Source: Metarhizium brunneum (taxonomy: Eukaryota; Ascomycota; Sordariomycetes; Hypocreales; Clavicipitaceae). Taken from it: a stretch of 64,000 nucleotides of DNA. The notes under the pieces are model-generated. The model saw nothing but the letters and a program-made list of their open reading frames with translations, was not told the origin of the DNA and searched no databases. A program made the translations under genes and the position numbers. Where the stretch lies: NCBI RefSeq assembly GCF_013426205.1, contig NC_089423.1, positions 1,550,001 to 1,614,000 on the forward strand, read 5' to 3'. Shown here piece after piece: positions 48,006 through 58,240 of the stretch (its first letter is position 1; each line of letters opens with the position of its first letter).

Positions 48006-51000
48006 CTTCTCTATTCGGAGGAACAACCGGCTCGTCACTCTTTGGCGGTGCCTCTGCAGCACCACAGACGGGCGCCTTTGGAGGAAGTACTTTGGTAGGA
48101 AGCTCAGCCCAGCCCGCTGCGTTTGGCTCGACAACGACTGCCAGTGCCATGCAGCAGCCTCAGCAAAATACTGGTTTGTTAGGTGGTAGTCTCTGGGGTG
48201 CCTCGACTCAGACAGCTCAGCCTCAAGCTTCCCAACCCGCGGGCGCTTACTTTGACAGTTTATTTGCCAAAACACAGAAAGAGGGTGGCGCCAAGACCAA
48301 TATGGAGGACCTCCCCAGTCTCGAGCTTGGCCTAGGTGATTTGCGACATCGTCTGAGGAAACTTCAGTCCAAGCAGAACGAGAAGCCTCTGGATGGCAAA
48401 GCTCATTATTTGCTCGCTGCCTCGGGAGTCGATCCCAGCGCGGCTGCCAAGGACCTTGGCCTGCTAGACGTTCAGGGCGGGCGGGTTGAGCGCACACATG
48501 GATATGCTCCTAGTGAGATCGATGTTGAGACGTACTTGTCCAACTTACAAACGAAGACGACACTCGATATGATTTCTGATGGCTTGGAACGATCCATCCG
48601 CGATTTTGATACATTTCTTGAGGATAACGTGGCCATGGAGTGGGACGCCCAACGCAAGCGTATTTATCAGCACTTTGGCATCAGGCCACGAGAGGACTCG
48701 GCCGCTGCTGCTCGGGAGTCCCAGGGTGGGTTTGGTCGTTCTAGGAGAAAATCGCAGGCTGCTGGTGCTCGAACCGGCCGAAACAGTGTGCTGGGTAACA
48801 CCATGCTCCAACGATCCGTTATTGGCACTCCCAGCCGGATTGGCACTCACCAATCGGAGTTTTCTGATATGGATCGTTCCGCTGATGCATCAGGATCCCT
48901 CAAATCACGCGGTACCACTGAAGACCGGGTACTTCGTGAGAGACAGGCCAAGTTGGCGGAGAAGGTTCGCACGCTCAACGTTGCTCGTGTCAGAAAGCAT
49001 CCGTTCCCTATTCTCACGGAACTGGGTGAGGTGGAACAGAAGTCTCACGAGCCACATGCGTCGCATGTAGTTGAGGCTTACCGCGCTATGATTGAGATTG
49101 TAGGCGAAGATCCGGAGGCTGAAACAACAATCAACAGTGCGACAGCCAAGGAGCGACAGTTTGCCGGCATGTACTTGGATGAAAACCCTAACTCTGCGGC
49201 TTCTGTCGCGATGAAGAAACGGATTCTCCATGGCTCGACCGCCTTCCTTGAGAAGCAGTTCCTGAGGGAGGTTGAGTCTCTGATTGCCAAGCATCCTCAC
49301 GAAGCGAAGCTTGGTGGTTTGCCAGACATCACCAGCAAAATCAAGGCGTATATCCGTCTTCGTTCTGCCAGGAAAGACTTGGTGCCTGACAATACAGAGC
49401 TCCAGCAGATTCAGGGCGAGTTTGTCTGGGCTGTAGTATTCTACCTGCTGAGATCTGGCCATGTGAATGAAGCAGCCCAATATGTCAACGACAACAGCAA
49501 CCATTTCATGGGAATTGATCGCACTTTTGCGACATATCTCAACAACTACGCCGCCAGCGAGGATCGGCGGATAACAAGTAGAAAGCTGCTGGACCGATGT
49601 ACCAATGAGTATATCCAGCGATCGCGAAATGCTCCCGAGAACTCTATCGATCCGTTCCGCATGGCTTGCTACAAGGTAATTGGACGAATCGAGCTGAGCA
49701 ATCGTAATTTGGATGGCTTAAACACCGATATCAACGACTGGATCTGGCTACAGTTCAACCTCGCTAGGGAAGGGGACAAGACAGTCGAGATGGCTGGCGA
49801 GTCATACGGTTTGGCAGAGCTGCAATCGAGCATCAAGGAAATTGGACTCAAACACTTTCCAAAGTCCACTTCGGAGGATACCACGAACGGCAGCTTCGGC
49901 ATGTTCTTCTATCTGCAAATTCTAGCAGGCATGTTTGAGGATGCCATCGCATACTTATATCCGTTTTCGTATGTGGATGCTGTCCACTTTGCGTTGGCAC
50001 TGGTGTACTACGGACTGCTGCGTCCAAGCGATCCCATGTCGGCATCAAACGATTTGCGCAGCTACAGTGTCAAGAATCTGCCCCAGATCAACTTTGGTCG
50101 CATGATTGGGTACTATACGAGAGACTTCCGAGCTGCGGATGTAGTGTCTGCTGTGGATTACCTCACTCTTATCTGCCTCAACAAGGACCTGGGCGGTGAG
50201 GCCGGCGAACGCCAGAGCAACCTGTGCCACGAGGCTTTGCGCGAATTGGTGCTGGAGACTCGTGAATTTAGCAAGCTTATTGGCGATATTCGACCAGACG
50301 GCCGCGCTATCCGTGGCATCATTGAAGAGCGCGGCGCTTTGATCGGCCTCACGGAGGAGACGGACTTTGTCAACACAGTGACATTGCAGGCGGCTAGTTT
50401 TGCAGATGAGAGCGGCCGCACCACCGACTCGGTCCTCCTGTACCATTTGGCTGGTGAGTATGATACCGTTGTGGCCATTGTCAGCCGGGCGCTCAGCGAG
50501 GCCATCTCTCTGGAGATTGGTGAAGATCCCATGCGTCTCATGCCTGTCAAGCCCCGAGCCGGCGGCGCGGAAGCGGACTCTCAGCAGGGCAGCAGTCTCA
50601 GCCTAGCGTCAATCGACGACCCCGTCGAGCTAGCAAGGACCATGATGACCATGTATGAGCGCGAGGTCATGTTCTATCGCAAGATCCAGGACCAGAACAA
50701 GACAGCATGCCGTGTTCTCCTAGAAATGAGCAGCATCAAGAAGCTAGTTGAGGCCGGCCAATGGGCTCAGGCACTGGATGTAAGTTTACGCCTCCCCTAA
50801 CTGCACGGTGCCGCAAACATGATGGAAGTTGATATTCTAACACTTGCCCCCAGAAAATCCGCGGCCTTGAAATCCTGCCTCTCCACGCAGCCGGCGACGC
50901 AAGCACCATTCGTGCGTACGCATCCAAATTTTCGGGTCTATCGCAGCCAGTTTCCATCAATGTTCCCAACCTGCTTATGTGGACGATTATATGCTGCGTT

Positions 51001-51174
51001 CGACAGAGGGAGCAGCTCAGCAATGGGCAATTTAGTGGCAATGAGGGTACGAGGAGGATGATGGTGGAGCAGTTGAAGCAGATGACGCTAGATTTGACGA
51101 CATATACTAGTCAGTTGAGGTACAGGTTTCCGCCGCATTTGCACGAGGCGTTGGCGAGGGCATCGGCGGAGTAG
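47615..51174 (+). CDS. nic96: Nucleoporin NIC96/NUP93 with FG-repeat N-terminus
   Basis: Core scaffold nucleoporin of the nuclear pore inner ring, which anchors the Nsp1-Nup57-Nup49 channel trimer. Exons 47615-50779 and 50854-51174 (1161 residues). Residues 1 to ~210 carry about a dozen xFG motifs (LFG, IFG, VFG, AFG) in Gln/Thr/Gly-rich DNA, plus Gln11 from eleven CAG codons (47969-48001). A short helical segment near 210-300 (YFDSLFAKTQKE..LPSLELGLGDLRHRLRKL) probably binds the channel trimer, as in Nic96. From about 350 to the end is the all-helical Nic96 fold (FVWAVVFYLLRSGHVNEAAQ; RTFATYLNNYA; SYVDAVHFALALVYYGLLRP; INFGRMIGYYTRDFRAADVV), ending LRYRFPPHLHEALARASAE. Yeast Nic96 is shorter (839 residues), so the FG-rich start is an extension relative to yeast. 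Confidence 0.93.
47969..48001 (+). repeat. (CAG)11 polyglutamine tract in nic96
   Basis: Eleven pure CAG codons encode Gln11 between FG motifs. A pure run is prone to length change. Confidence 0.95.
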
Positions 51175-52296
51175 CTGTTATGCTGCGGGAGGTTTTCTTG
51201 TATGATGGGCTATTGAGATTGAGCGCTTGGAAAGCAGGTAGTTGTTGCGGAATATCATTCTTACAATGGGGTTTACGCAGGTCTATGGGCCTTGTTTATG
51301 TTGGTGAGGCATGATGTACGGTTAGACACTGATGGGGCGAATATCATCCTGCTGGCATGTCGTTCAGGTGCCAGAGAGACTTGTCGCGTTGCTGCAAGGC
51401 ACCATGAGACAGAATGCAATTGGCTCAGATGATTGGGAGTGTTGCAACAACATGCCGTGTCTGCTGTGGCCGGAGAGAAACCCGGCCTTGAGTATGTATT
51501 TCTCTCTGCAGAGTCTTGACCGGCAGGGAAGCCAGGGGACATCCAGTAGTGGGGCTGTTGGACCTGCAGACGCTGCACTTGTTTGCAGCTTTTCGGATAT
51601 TGTTGGCTACGGGCTTGAGAGACAAATTTCGAGATGATGAGACCTGCCGATGATACAAAATTTTCAGCACGTCGCATGCCTGCTCCATTACCTCAGTACT
51701 CCGAATGTAGTTATGAACTCTTGCGGTGTTGAAATCCACGTGACGAGACAACAAAAAATGTGCCCCATGGCTCCAGCCCCTCTTGCCAATTGAACTCGTT
51801 CCCCTCCATGACTCAGGAAGGACGAGAACATAGCGCTCCTTCTGATTCAGTCTCTCATCCCATAGGCGAGAGTTTTGCCCAAGAATCACTTCCCCACTCA
51901 ACCTTCTCCATCCATGCACCACGCTGCGTATCGTGTTACGTCCAACCGAGCATGACCGCCCTGATCTGGACCCTTTGTTCTGGGTTGCCCTTGTGCAGCA
52001 CTATCTAGCCGCCGCTGTGCCCTTCCCTGGAGCCAGGGCAGGAAGGCCTGTCTTTTGTTGTCTGATTGCTTTGGTCTGATTAGCTCGGGGCCCGGCCGTT
52101 CCAGGCGCACGGTGTCGGCACGCGTCGTGGATACCGTCATACTTTCCTCGGACGGAGCTGAGTCCGTTGCCTAGGCAAGCTAGGATATCAGCCAACTAAC
52201 AGGTAACTACGGAGCAGCCAGCCGTCATCGGCAACTCTTGGCCCACACGGACGGACGGACGGTGAATCCGGTGGCCGTCGGCCATCAGGGCTCGGA
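51175..52296. other. Intergenic region
   Basis: 1.1 kb with no supported gene. Contains the 12-bp palindrome TTGCCTAGGCAA (52167-52178) and a near-palindrome ACGGAGctgAGTCCGT just before it (52152-52167). TACTCCGAA at 51698 and TACGGAGCA at 52208 are diverged copies of the dispersed motif. Confidence 0.5.
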
Positions 52297-54240
52297 ATGG
52301 CCTCCGCAGCAGGCGATGCGGTTGACAGCTCCGATGCGAGGTCGCCCAGTACCGCTCCCACTCCTGGCGTTGGCGGTACTGGGCCTGGACCTGGACCTGG
52401 ACCTGGACCTGGGGCAACTGGCATTAAACGCGGCCTGGACGGCGAGGCCAGATGTGATGAGAATGCCGCCGGCGATGGCGAGGCTGGAGTGAAGAAGAAG
52501 AAGACGGGGTCTGGGAGTCGAGGCGTGGCCAATTTGACACCCGAGCAATTGGCCAAGAAAAGGGCAAATGGTACGTGATATTCTGGGCTGCGGTGCCAGC
52601 TTACAAGACAGTCTGTGCGCAGTATTCCGATATCTTGATGGAAATACTTGGCTAACGCTGAATATCGATGCTTAGACCGGGAGGCACAGCGGGCCATTCG
52701 CGAGAGAACCAAGAACCAGATTGAAGCTCTGGAAAAACGCATTCGGGACCTGACAAACCAGAAGCCCTATCAGGAACTTCAGGCAGTTGTCGGGGCCAAG
52801 CAGGCAGTTGAGCAGGAGAATGCTGATATCAAACGTCAGTTGGCAAACATTATTAGCATTCTGAAACCAATTGTTGAATCATGTACGTGAATAATTTGTC
52901 TCATGCCACCTTTCAACACCTGCCATGCACAGGCAACCGGCAGGACTCGGTTATAAGTAAGAAGAGCTGGGTAGCTAACGGCCTGTTCAGCATCGGGAGA
53001 AGCCACACACGTTTCACCAACTCATACATTTTCCCCGCCAACAACGGCGGTGCCAAGCCCAGGCATTCATCAATACAGTGCTACTACACCCGCAACAACA
53101 GCTTCTCCTGCCGCAAACCTGGATCAAATCCAACCACAGTTGCAGCATGTGTCCCCTGGCCTGAGCGATGACTTAATTGGGCCCCCAGATGCCCACACGG
53201 GATTATATATAGCACAATTGCACAACCAGAAGCTTCAGCTGCGTCAAGGACTTAGCATGAGTGGAGAGCGGCTGGGGCTGGACTTCTTGCTACGGCCAGG
53301 TGAGCGTGTGAGTAGGATTCAGGCTGGCGCCAACGGTGCTCAAGACTCACAACAGTATCATCATGTTCCCATGAAGCATGACTGGGCGGCCAGCCAGAAC
53401 GAGCAAGAAGGCCATCACCCCTGGACCTCGTCTGACCCTTCTGGACAATTGCCCGAGTCCTCAGGATCCGACGGGTACCGACAGGCAGAAAGCAGTCCAT
53501 CCGGCATAGTACCACATCAGGCCGGGGCACAACAACAACATAATCCAGAAACAAACCCCAACGGTCTTCCGTTCTACGCACAACAACTCAAGCATAGTCA
53601 TCCCTCGTGTCCGTTGGATTCTTTGCTCCTCAACTTCCTCTCCGAACGTCGCCAGCGCATTGCCGACGGTGTTCCCATCCGAGAAGTCATTGGTCCGCGA
53701 TACCCGTCTGTATCATCACTTCTCAATCCGTCCAACAGCGTATATAGCCATCCCCTCTCTCGAGTATTCACCGACATTCTCTCCACATTCCCCGGTATAT
53801 CGCGGCTACCAGAGCGCGTCGCTTCCCTCTACGTCATGTTTTATCTAATGCGCTGGCAAATCTCACCCACTCGCGACAACTTCAAGCTCATCCCCGAATG
53901 TATGATTCCCAAACAGCCACAAATGGATTATGCTCACCCGGCATGGCTTGACCTGCTACCATTCCCTACCATGAGAGAACGACTAACCCAAATATGGAAC
54001 CCTCGTCAATATGATCTGGACAACTGGTTCATCCCCTTTACGACGTCACTGCGGGTTAGTTGGCCCTACGAGGAGACGGATGCGCTTTTAATGCTTCCAG
54101 ACTCGGACGAAGTCGTGATAAACCCAGTGTTTGAGAGGCATATACGGAATCCCGACAACTGGAAGCTCGGAGAGAGGTTTGCAAGAGCATTCCCAGAATT
54201 GGCGGGCACATATCAACTGGACCCCTCGATAGATTGCTAG
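52297..54240 (+). CDS. bZIP transcription factor with DUF3425-like C-terminus
   Basis: Exons 52297-52570, 52676-52882 and 52991-54240 (576 residues). The disordered start has a Gly-Pro run from six-base repeats (GGACCT, 52385-52412). The basic region and zipper span about 82-140: TPEQLAKKRANDREAQRAIR and ERTKNQIEALEKRIRDL, spliced exactly inside AND. A linker rich in Pro/Thr/Gln follows. Residues ~360-565 form the fungal DUF3425-type helical domain (CPLDSLLLNFLSERRQRIAD; VASLYVMFYLMRWQISPTR; DNWFIPFTTSLRVSWPYEE; WKLGERFARAFPEL). These factors are common in Pezizomycotina and mostly unstudied. The last intron (108 nt) could instead be split around a 24-nt exon (52933-52956), which keeps frame but leaves a 34-nt intron, so I prefer the single intron. 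Targets cannot be predicted. Confidence 0.87.
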
Positions 54241-54725
54241 GATAACCACGGGCTGTTTGTCGGTGAGTGGGGCTGGAGTATGGCGTATTGTACATGTACG
54301 GTGCTATTCAAGGATGGGATGGAGTCGTCAGTGGTATCATGTTGTGCCATGAAATTGCAGCCATCTATTGACCAGTTAATCTCTGCAGACTACTACTATG
54401 TAAGTCTCACATATTACTACTAGTATTACTATCCGCAAGGAACAATCCCACCAAGAAGCGTCAAAAACAATTTCCTGCGCCCCATTCTCTCTATCCATGC
54501 GCGGACCGCCTCAACGCTTCCCTCCATTTCGTCCCACTGCCCCCACCAAACCCTCAACGCAAGAAGGCCTAGTCCACAAAATTCCCACCATGTTCATCCA
54601 CAACCACAGATCCTATTTTTTTTTGGTTTTCCCCTTTCCCAGCCGCCATTCCTCTTCCCTTTCCTCCAATCTTATTATACCACATTATCTCGCCCTCTCC
54701 TCAATAGCAGCTGATTCAGCAAATC
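54241..54725. other. Intergenic region before tRNA-Gly
   Basis: About 480 bases with no gene. A TACTAGTA-type palindromic patch is at 54390-54432. A T-rich and C-rich stretch follows, and the tRNA begins at 54726. Confidence 0.5.
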
Positions 54726-54805
54726 GCGTGATTGGTTTAGTGGTAAAATTCTCCGTTGCCATCAGCAACGTCGGGGAGCCCTGGGTTCGATTCCCAGATC
54801 ACGCA
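54726..54805 (+). tRNA. tRNA-Gly (anticodon GCC) with a 9-nt intron
   Basis: The acceptor stem GCGTGAT pairs fully with ATCACGC (discriminator A). D arm GTTTAGTGGTAAAATT, anticodon stem CTCCG/CGGGG, loop TTGCCA with anticodon GCC at 54758-54760, T arm CTGGG-TTCGATT-CCCAG. The extra nine bases (54762-54770) lie directly after position 37, where eukaryotic tRNA introns sit. Without them the molecule is 71 nt, the usual tRNA-Gly length. An internal box B (GGTTCGATTCC) is present. A T-run at 54811-54819 downstream fits pol III termination. Confidence 0.95.
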
Positions 54806-55382
54806 ATCGCTTTCTTTTTGTTCTTCGTTATGTGTAGTATGTGGAACGGGTTTCCTTTTTTGGCGGGGGAGAGAGAGAGCCTGTGTTAATCGCGCGAGTA
54901 AAGGAAGGGAGTTGCGGATTGCTGTTGTGGGGGGCATGTGTGAGTTTCTTTTCTTTTTTTACCTTTTGGCTGTTGCAAGACCAAGTCTTCCTGGCACGCA
55001 AAATCCGGGAACTTGTAATGGGATATGTCGGACGTGGCTATTTAGGTGGTGGTGGCTATAAGGGAGGTTGGCATTGCCTAGAACCGCTCAGGATGTGTGT
55101 GTCCAACGCATACCCTACGGAGAGAGAGGCTATATTCTAATCAAAATGTGAGACGGAAACAAGGCGCCAAATCGGTGTGGATAATCTCGCGTGTGTGACG
55201 ACGACATGTTCAACAGTAGCCAGTATCATGAGCAGTTCTTTGCGTGTATATCTATCTATGAAAGAGCAGTATGCTGAGCCTGGGCACCTGGGTAGGTAGT
55301 CAACTGACTTGGGAAAACCCAACCTGGCAACGCCGTACACCAAAACGTCAAAAACCTTATCCAACGGACGGGGAAACAGCCC
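54806..55382. other. Intergenic region after tRNA-Gly
   Basis: About 580 bases up to the 3' end of the DCAF4-like gene. T-runs at 54811-54819 and 54950-54960 may serve as pol III terminators. No gene recognised. Confidence 0.5.
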
Positions 55383-57443
55383 TCAAGCCTGGTCATTGAA
55401 GGCCCTTGCCCCAAAGGAAAACTTCCTCAACGACTGCCCTTGGCCCACCCACAGGCTCGGGAATCTATCGCCCGCCATGCTGTGAAACATCAACGCCCGA
55501 ATGGGAGTATCGGTGCTCACGGCGCCCAGTGCCCTGCTCTTCAGTACCCTGCCCGTATGCAACGAGAACAGCTTGACCGTGCCGTCGTCCTGCGCCGCCG
55601 CCACGACGCCTAGCTCGGGGCTCACGTCCCACCCGGTATGGAAGTGCGCGGCATTCTTGTACCCCGGGAACGAGAGGAGCGGCGCCGTCCCGTTGGGCCC
55701 ATTCTTGAAGAAGCGCATGTCGTAGAGGCCCATCTTGTCCTGCAGCCCGGCCGTCAGGACGTGGTGCTCGTTGACGCTGCGCAGGTGCGCTATGGCGCTG
55801 GGCTGGCGGGAGCATGACCACTCCGTCACGGGGGTGCGCAGGTCCGTCGTCCAGAGGCGTGGCTGTCGGCCGCCCGCGAGGAGCACGTTGTGGTTGGAGA
55901 ACTGGAAGTCCTGGTCGAAGATTTCCTGCGGCAGCTGCGTGCCTTTGGGGGGTTGGGCCGGTGCCGCCCTGGACATGGAGTCGTTGGAGCGGACGAGCAC
56001 GACGCCGGCGTTGGTGCCCATGACGCAGAGGAGGTCGGATGACGGCGGCGCGGGCGTGCTCTGGTGGACGAGCCATTCGTCGCGGATGCGGCCGTGGATG
56101 GCAAGGCGTTGGTAGTGGTCACCTATGTGAGGTCAGTTACTGCGTCTGGGTTTGCCACGTAGGCCTAATACATGCGATATCAACGCCGTCCACTGGGGAG
56201 AGAAGGAGACGAAACAAGGCGAGATGGGCGTAGAAACAAACGCAAAGGACTCACTTTCTCCCAACAACCACTGTCCCCTCGTCCTGGGCTCCTCCGAAAC
56301 AAGCGGCGAGAACAAGTACAGTCCGCAGCTATGGTCCGGCTCCCGCGACGTCAGCAACATCCTGTGCGACGGCTCATGGTACTTGATGGACGACATCTGC
56401 GGACATCGTATCATCTCAGTCCGGAACTGGGGGGTTCGACGACGTTCGAGGGTCACCGGATCCGTCCCAAACGTCAATCTATATGGCACGTCAGACCCCT
56501 GGAGACTCCAAACACACACCCAAAGAAAGGTAGTTGGCATACACATCATTCTCATCCGTAGAGGTATGCGTCCCCAGCAGTGACTCCTCATCCAATGCTA
56601 GCACAAGATCAGCAGTCCATTCATATCTTCCGTCTCCGAAAAAAAAAAATAAGCAACAGGAAAGCAAAAGACGGCTGGAAAAGAATAACAACATAAACTT
56701 ACTCGCATACACAACTCCCGTACTCCCAACCCAAAAACAACTCATATTCACCTCCCTTCCTCTCCCAAAACTCGGCATAAACCGAACGCGCCCTTTGCTC
56801 TGCAGGCCGCCAGCCCATGCCGCAGCACCAATGTCCTCATCAAATCTCCTACCTCGCCCGTCCTCCGCAACACGAGTACACTCCACCTCGCGGCTCAACA
56901 AACCCCCAGAAATCACATTCCTCTGCAGCCCATGTCGTTTGATGTGCCTCTTTACCAACTCAGCCTGAAGGCGGGCCTCCTGCCGAGCTGCGTCGTGAAT
57001 CTTGCGCCGTTTGACAGCGTCAGAGGAATAGGACGTCGACAAGGCAGTCGAGCCGCTTTCTACCTTGAAGTATTTCTTTTTAGCAGCATCTGTACACGAT
57101 TAGCATGCCGTCCTCTCCGTTTTATTTCCTCTCCTCCCACGACTTTGGCTCCTCCACAAGACTCCTCCTCGCTCTCATATCGCTCGTCTCCCCGTAGTCC
57201 ATTTGGTCTCTCTGATCGTCCGTCTTGTTTTTTTTTTTTGTTTTTTTTTTTTCATCCTAACCACCCTCTTCATCTCTGTCTTTTATTCGCTCACGCCTTG
57301 GTTCACGGCCTCGTTCCTCACCTCTCTCACATCTCGGTCCTCCTCCTTTCCACGCCCCCCACCAAACTCATCCAAAACCAACCAGAATGGAAAAATAAAT
57401 AGCAACACATCAACGTACCGTAGTAATACCCCGGAATCTCCAT
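55383..57443 (-). CDS. WD40 protein of the DCAF4/WDR21 type
   Basis: Predicted beta-propeller, possibly a substrate receptor of CUL4-DDB1 ubiquitin ligases as animal DCAF4 is. Exons on the minus strand: 57443-57419, 57089-56703, 56633-56545, 56498-56255 and 56122-55383 (494 residues). The tiny first exon gives MEIPGYYY, joined to DAAKKKYFKVESGSTALS, the GYYFD...KRYFKL signature of the family. A basic helix (RRKIHDAARQEARLQAELVK) follows. WD blades include FWVGSTGVVYA, IKYHEPSHRMLLTSREPDHS, NHNVLLAGGRQPRLWTTDLR and HVLTAGLQDKMGLYDMRF. Intron 3 is only 46 nt with an atypical GTGTAT donor; it is needed to reconcile two frames and is the weakest point. Intron 1 is 329 nt with long A/T runs. Function is inferred. 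Confidence 0.78.
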
Positions 57444-58240
57444 AACTTTCACAGTCTCTCTCGCCCATTCATTCGCCTTGAATGGCCGCCAGACAAATAA
57501 CAGTACCAATGCCAGGACCTCATGAACCAAATCCCGTGTTCGAGTCCCATGAGGCCATCAGCAAAATCACTCGCGTGTGCCCTTTTCAGCTATTCGCGCA
57601 ATGATAATCAATCCTTTCCAATAAATAAAACGAAAAGCACCATTCGAAATCATGGCATTTCGTTGACAAGATGAAGAAAAACGCATCCAGGCCATGGAGC
57701 AAGTCCGTCGAGCTGAGACCCGAGTAACTTTACAATCACGTGATGCGACTTTAAGCTTTTACCCCGGCCAAGATGGCACGAACATGGACCGCGTCTGTTT
57801 TTGGCAATGACCAGAAAGCAACCTCTCCAGACTTAAGTGCATACACTACCGCTTCCCCAGAGGCGGGCATTGCATCAATACAGATCGTGCGGATGCTGGG
57901 ATCGAATCAACTCCGATACCATTCACTGCAGAATTGGGAATTGGAACCATGTACATGGGAGAATTACACTGAAAGAAAATTCACTAAACACATGTCCGCA
58001 TGGCGACCGCATAGTAAACATCACTCGTAGGCACATCAAGTATAATTATTTTTTTGATTTATTCATTAGGTGTCTAGAAGACGGTATCTCTAGGGGTAAA
58101 GAAAAAAGAAAACTGGCCTCCTCATCCACACCGCGTTGATGCTCACGTTCAAGACTCATACAATGCAAATTTAAACATAGTGAAAGCGAAAGAGCAGGCG
58201 CAAGGCCATGCGGGTATGTAATTGTAGAGCCATTCTATAT
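57444..58240. other. Intergenic region between DCAF4-like gene and pma1
   Basis: About 800 bases. It includes a tRNA-like decayed segment at about 57482-57558 and then AT-rich DNA towards the pma1 3' end (58030-58240), which should contain the pma1 3' untranslated region and polyadenylation signals on the minus strand. Confidence 0.5.
57482..57558 (+). pseudogene. Degenerate tRNA-like sequence (possibly tRNA-Met)
   Basis: A box-B-like GTGTTCGAGTCCC, a CAT-containing loop CTCATGA in the anticodon position and ends that can pair (ATGGCC with GGCCAT) resemble an elongator tRNA-Met. However, the T stem (CCGTG against CCCAT) and anticodon stem pair poorly, so it is not a working tRNA as read. It may be a decayed copy or chance. 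The segment also holds an inverted repeat CCTCATG...CATGAGG. Confidence 0.25.
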
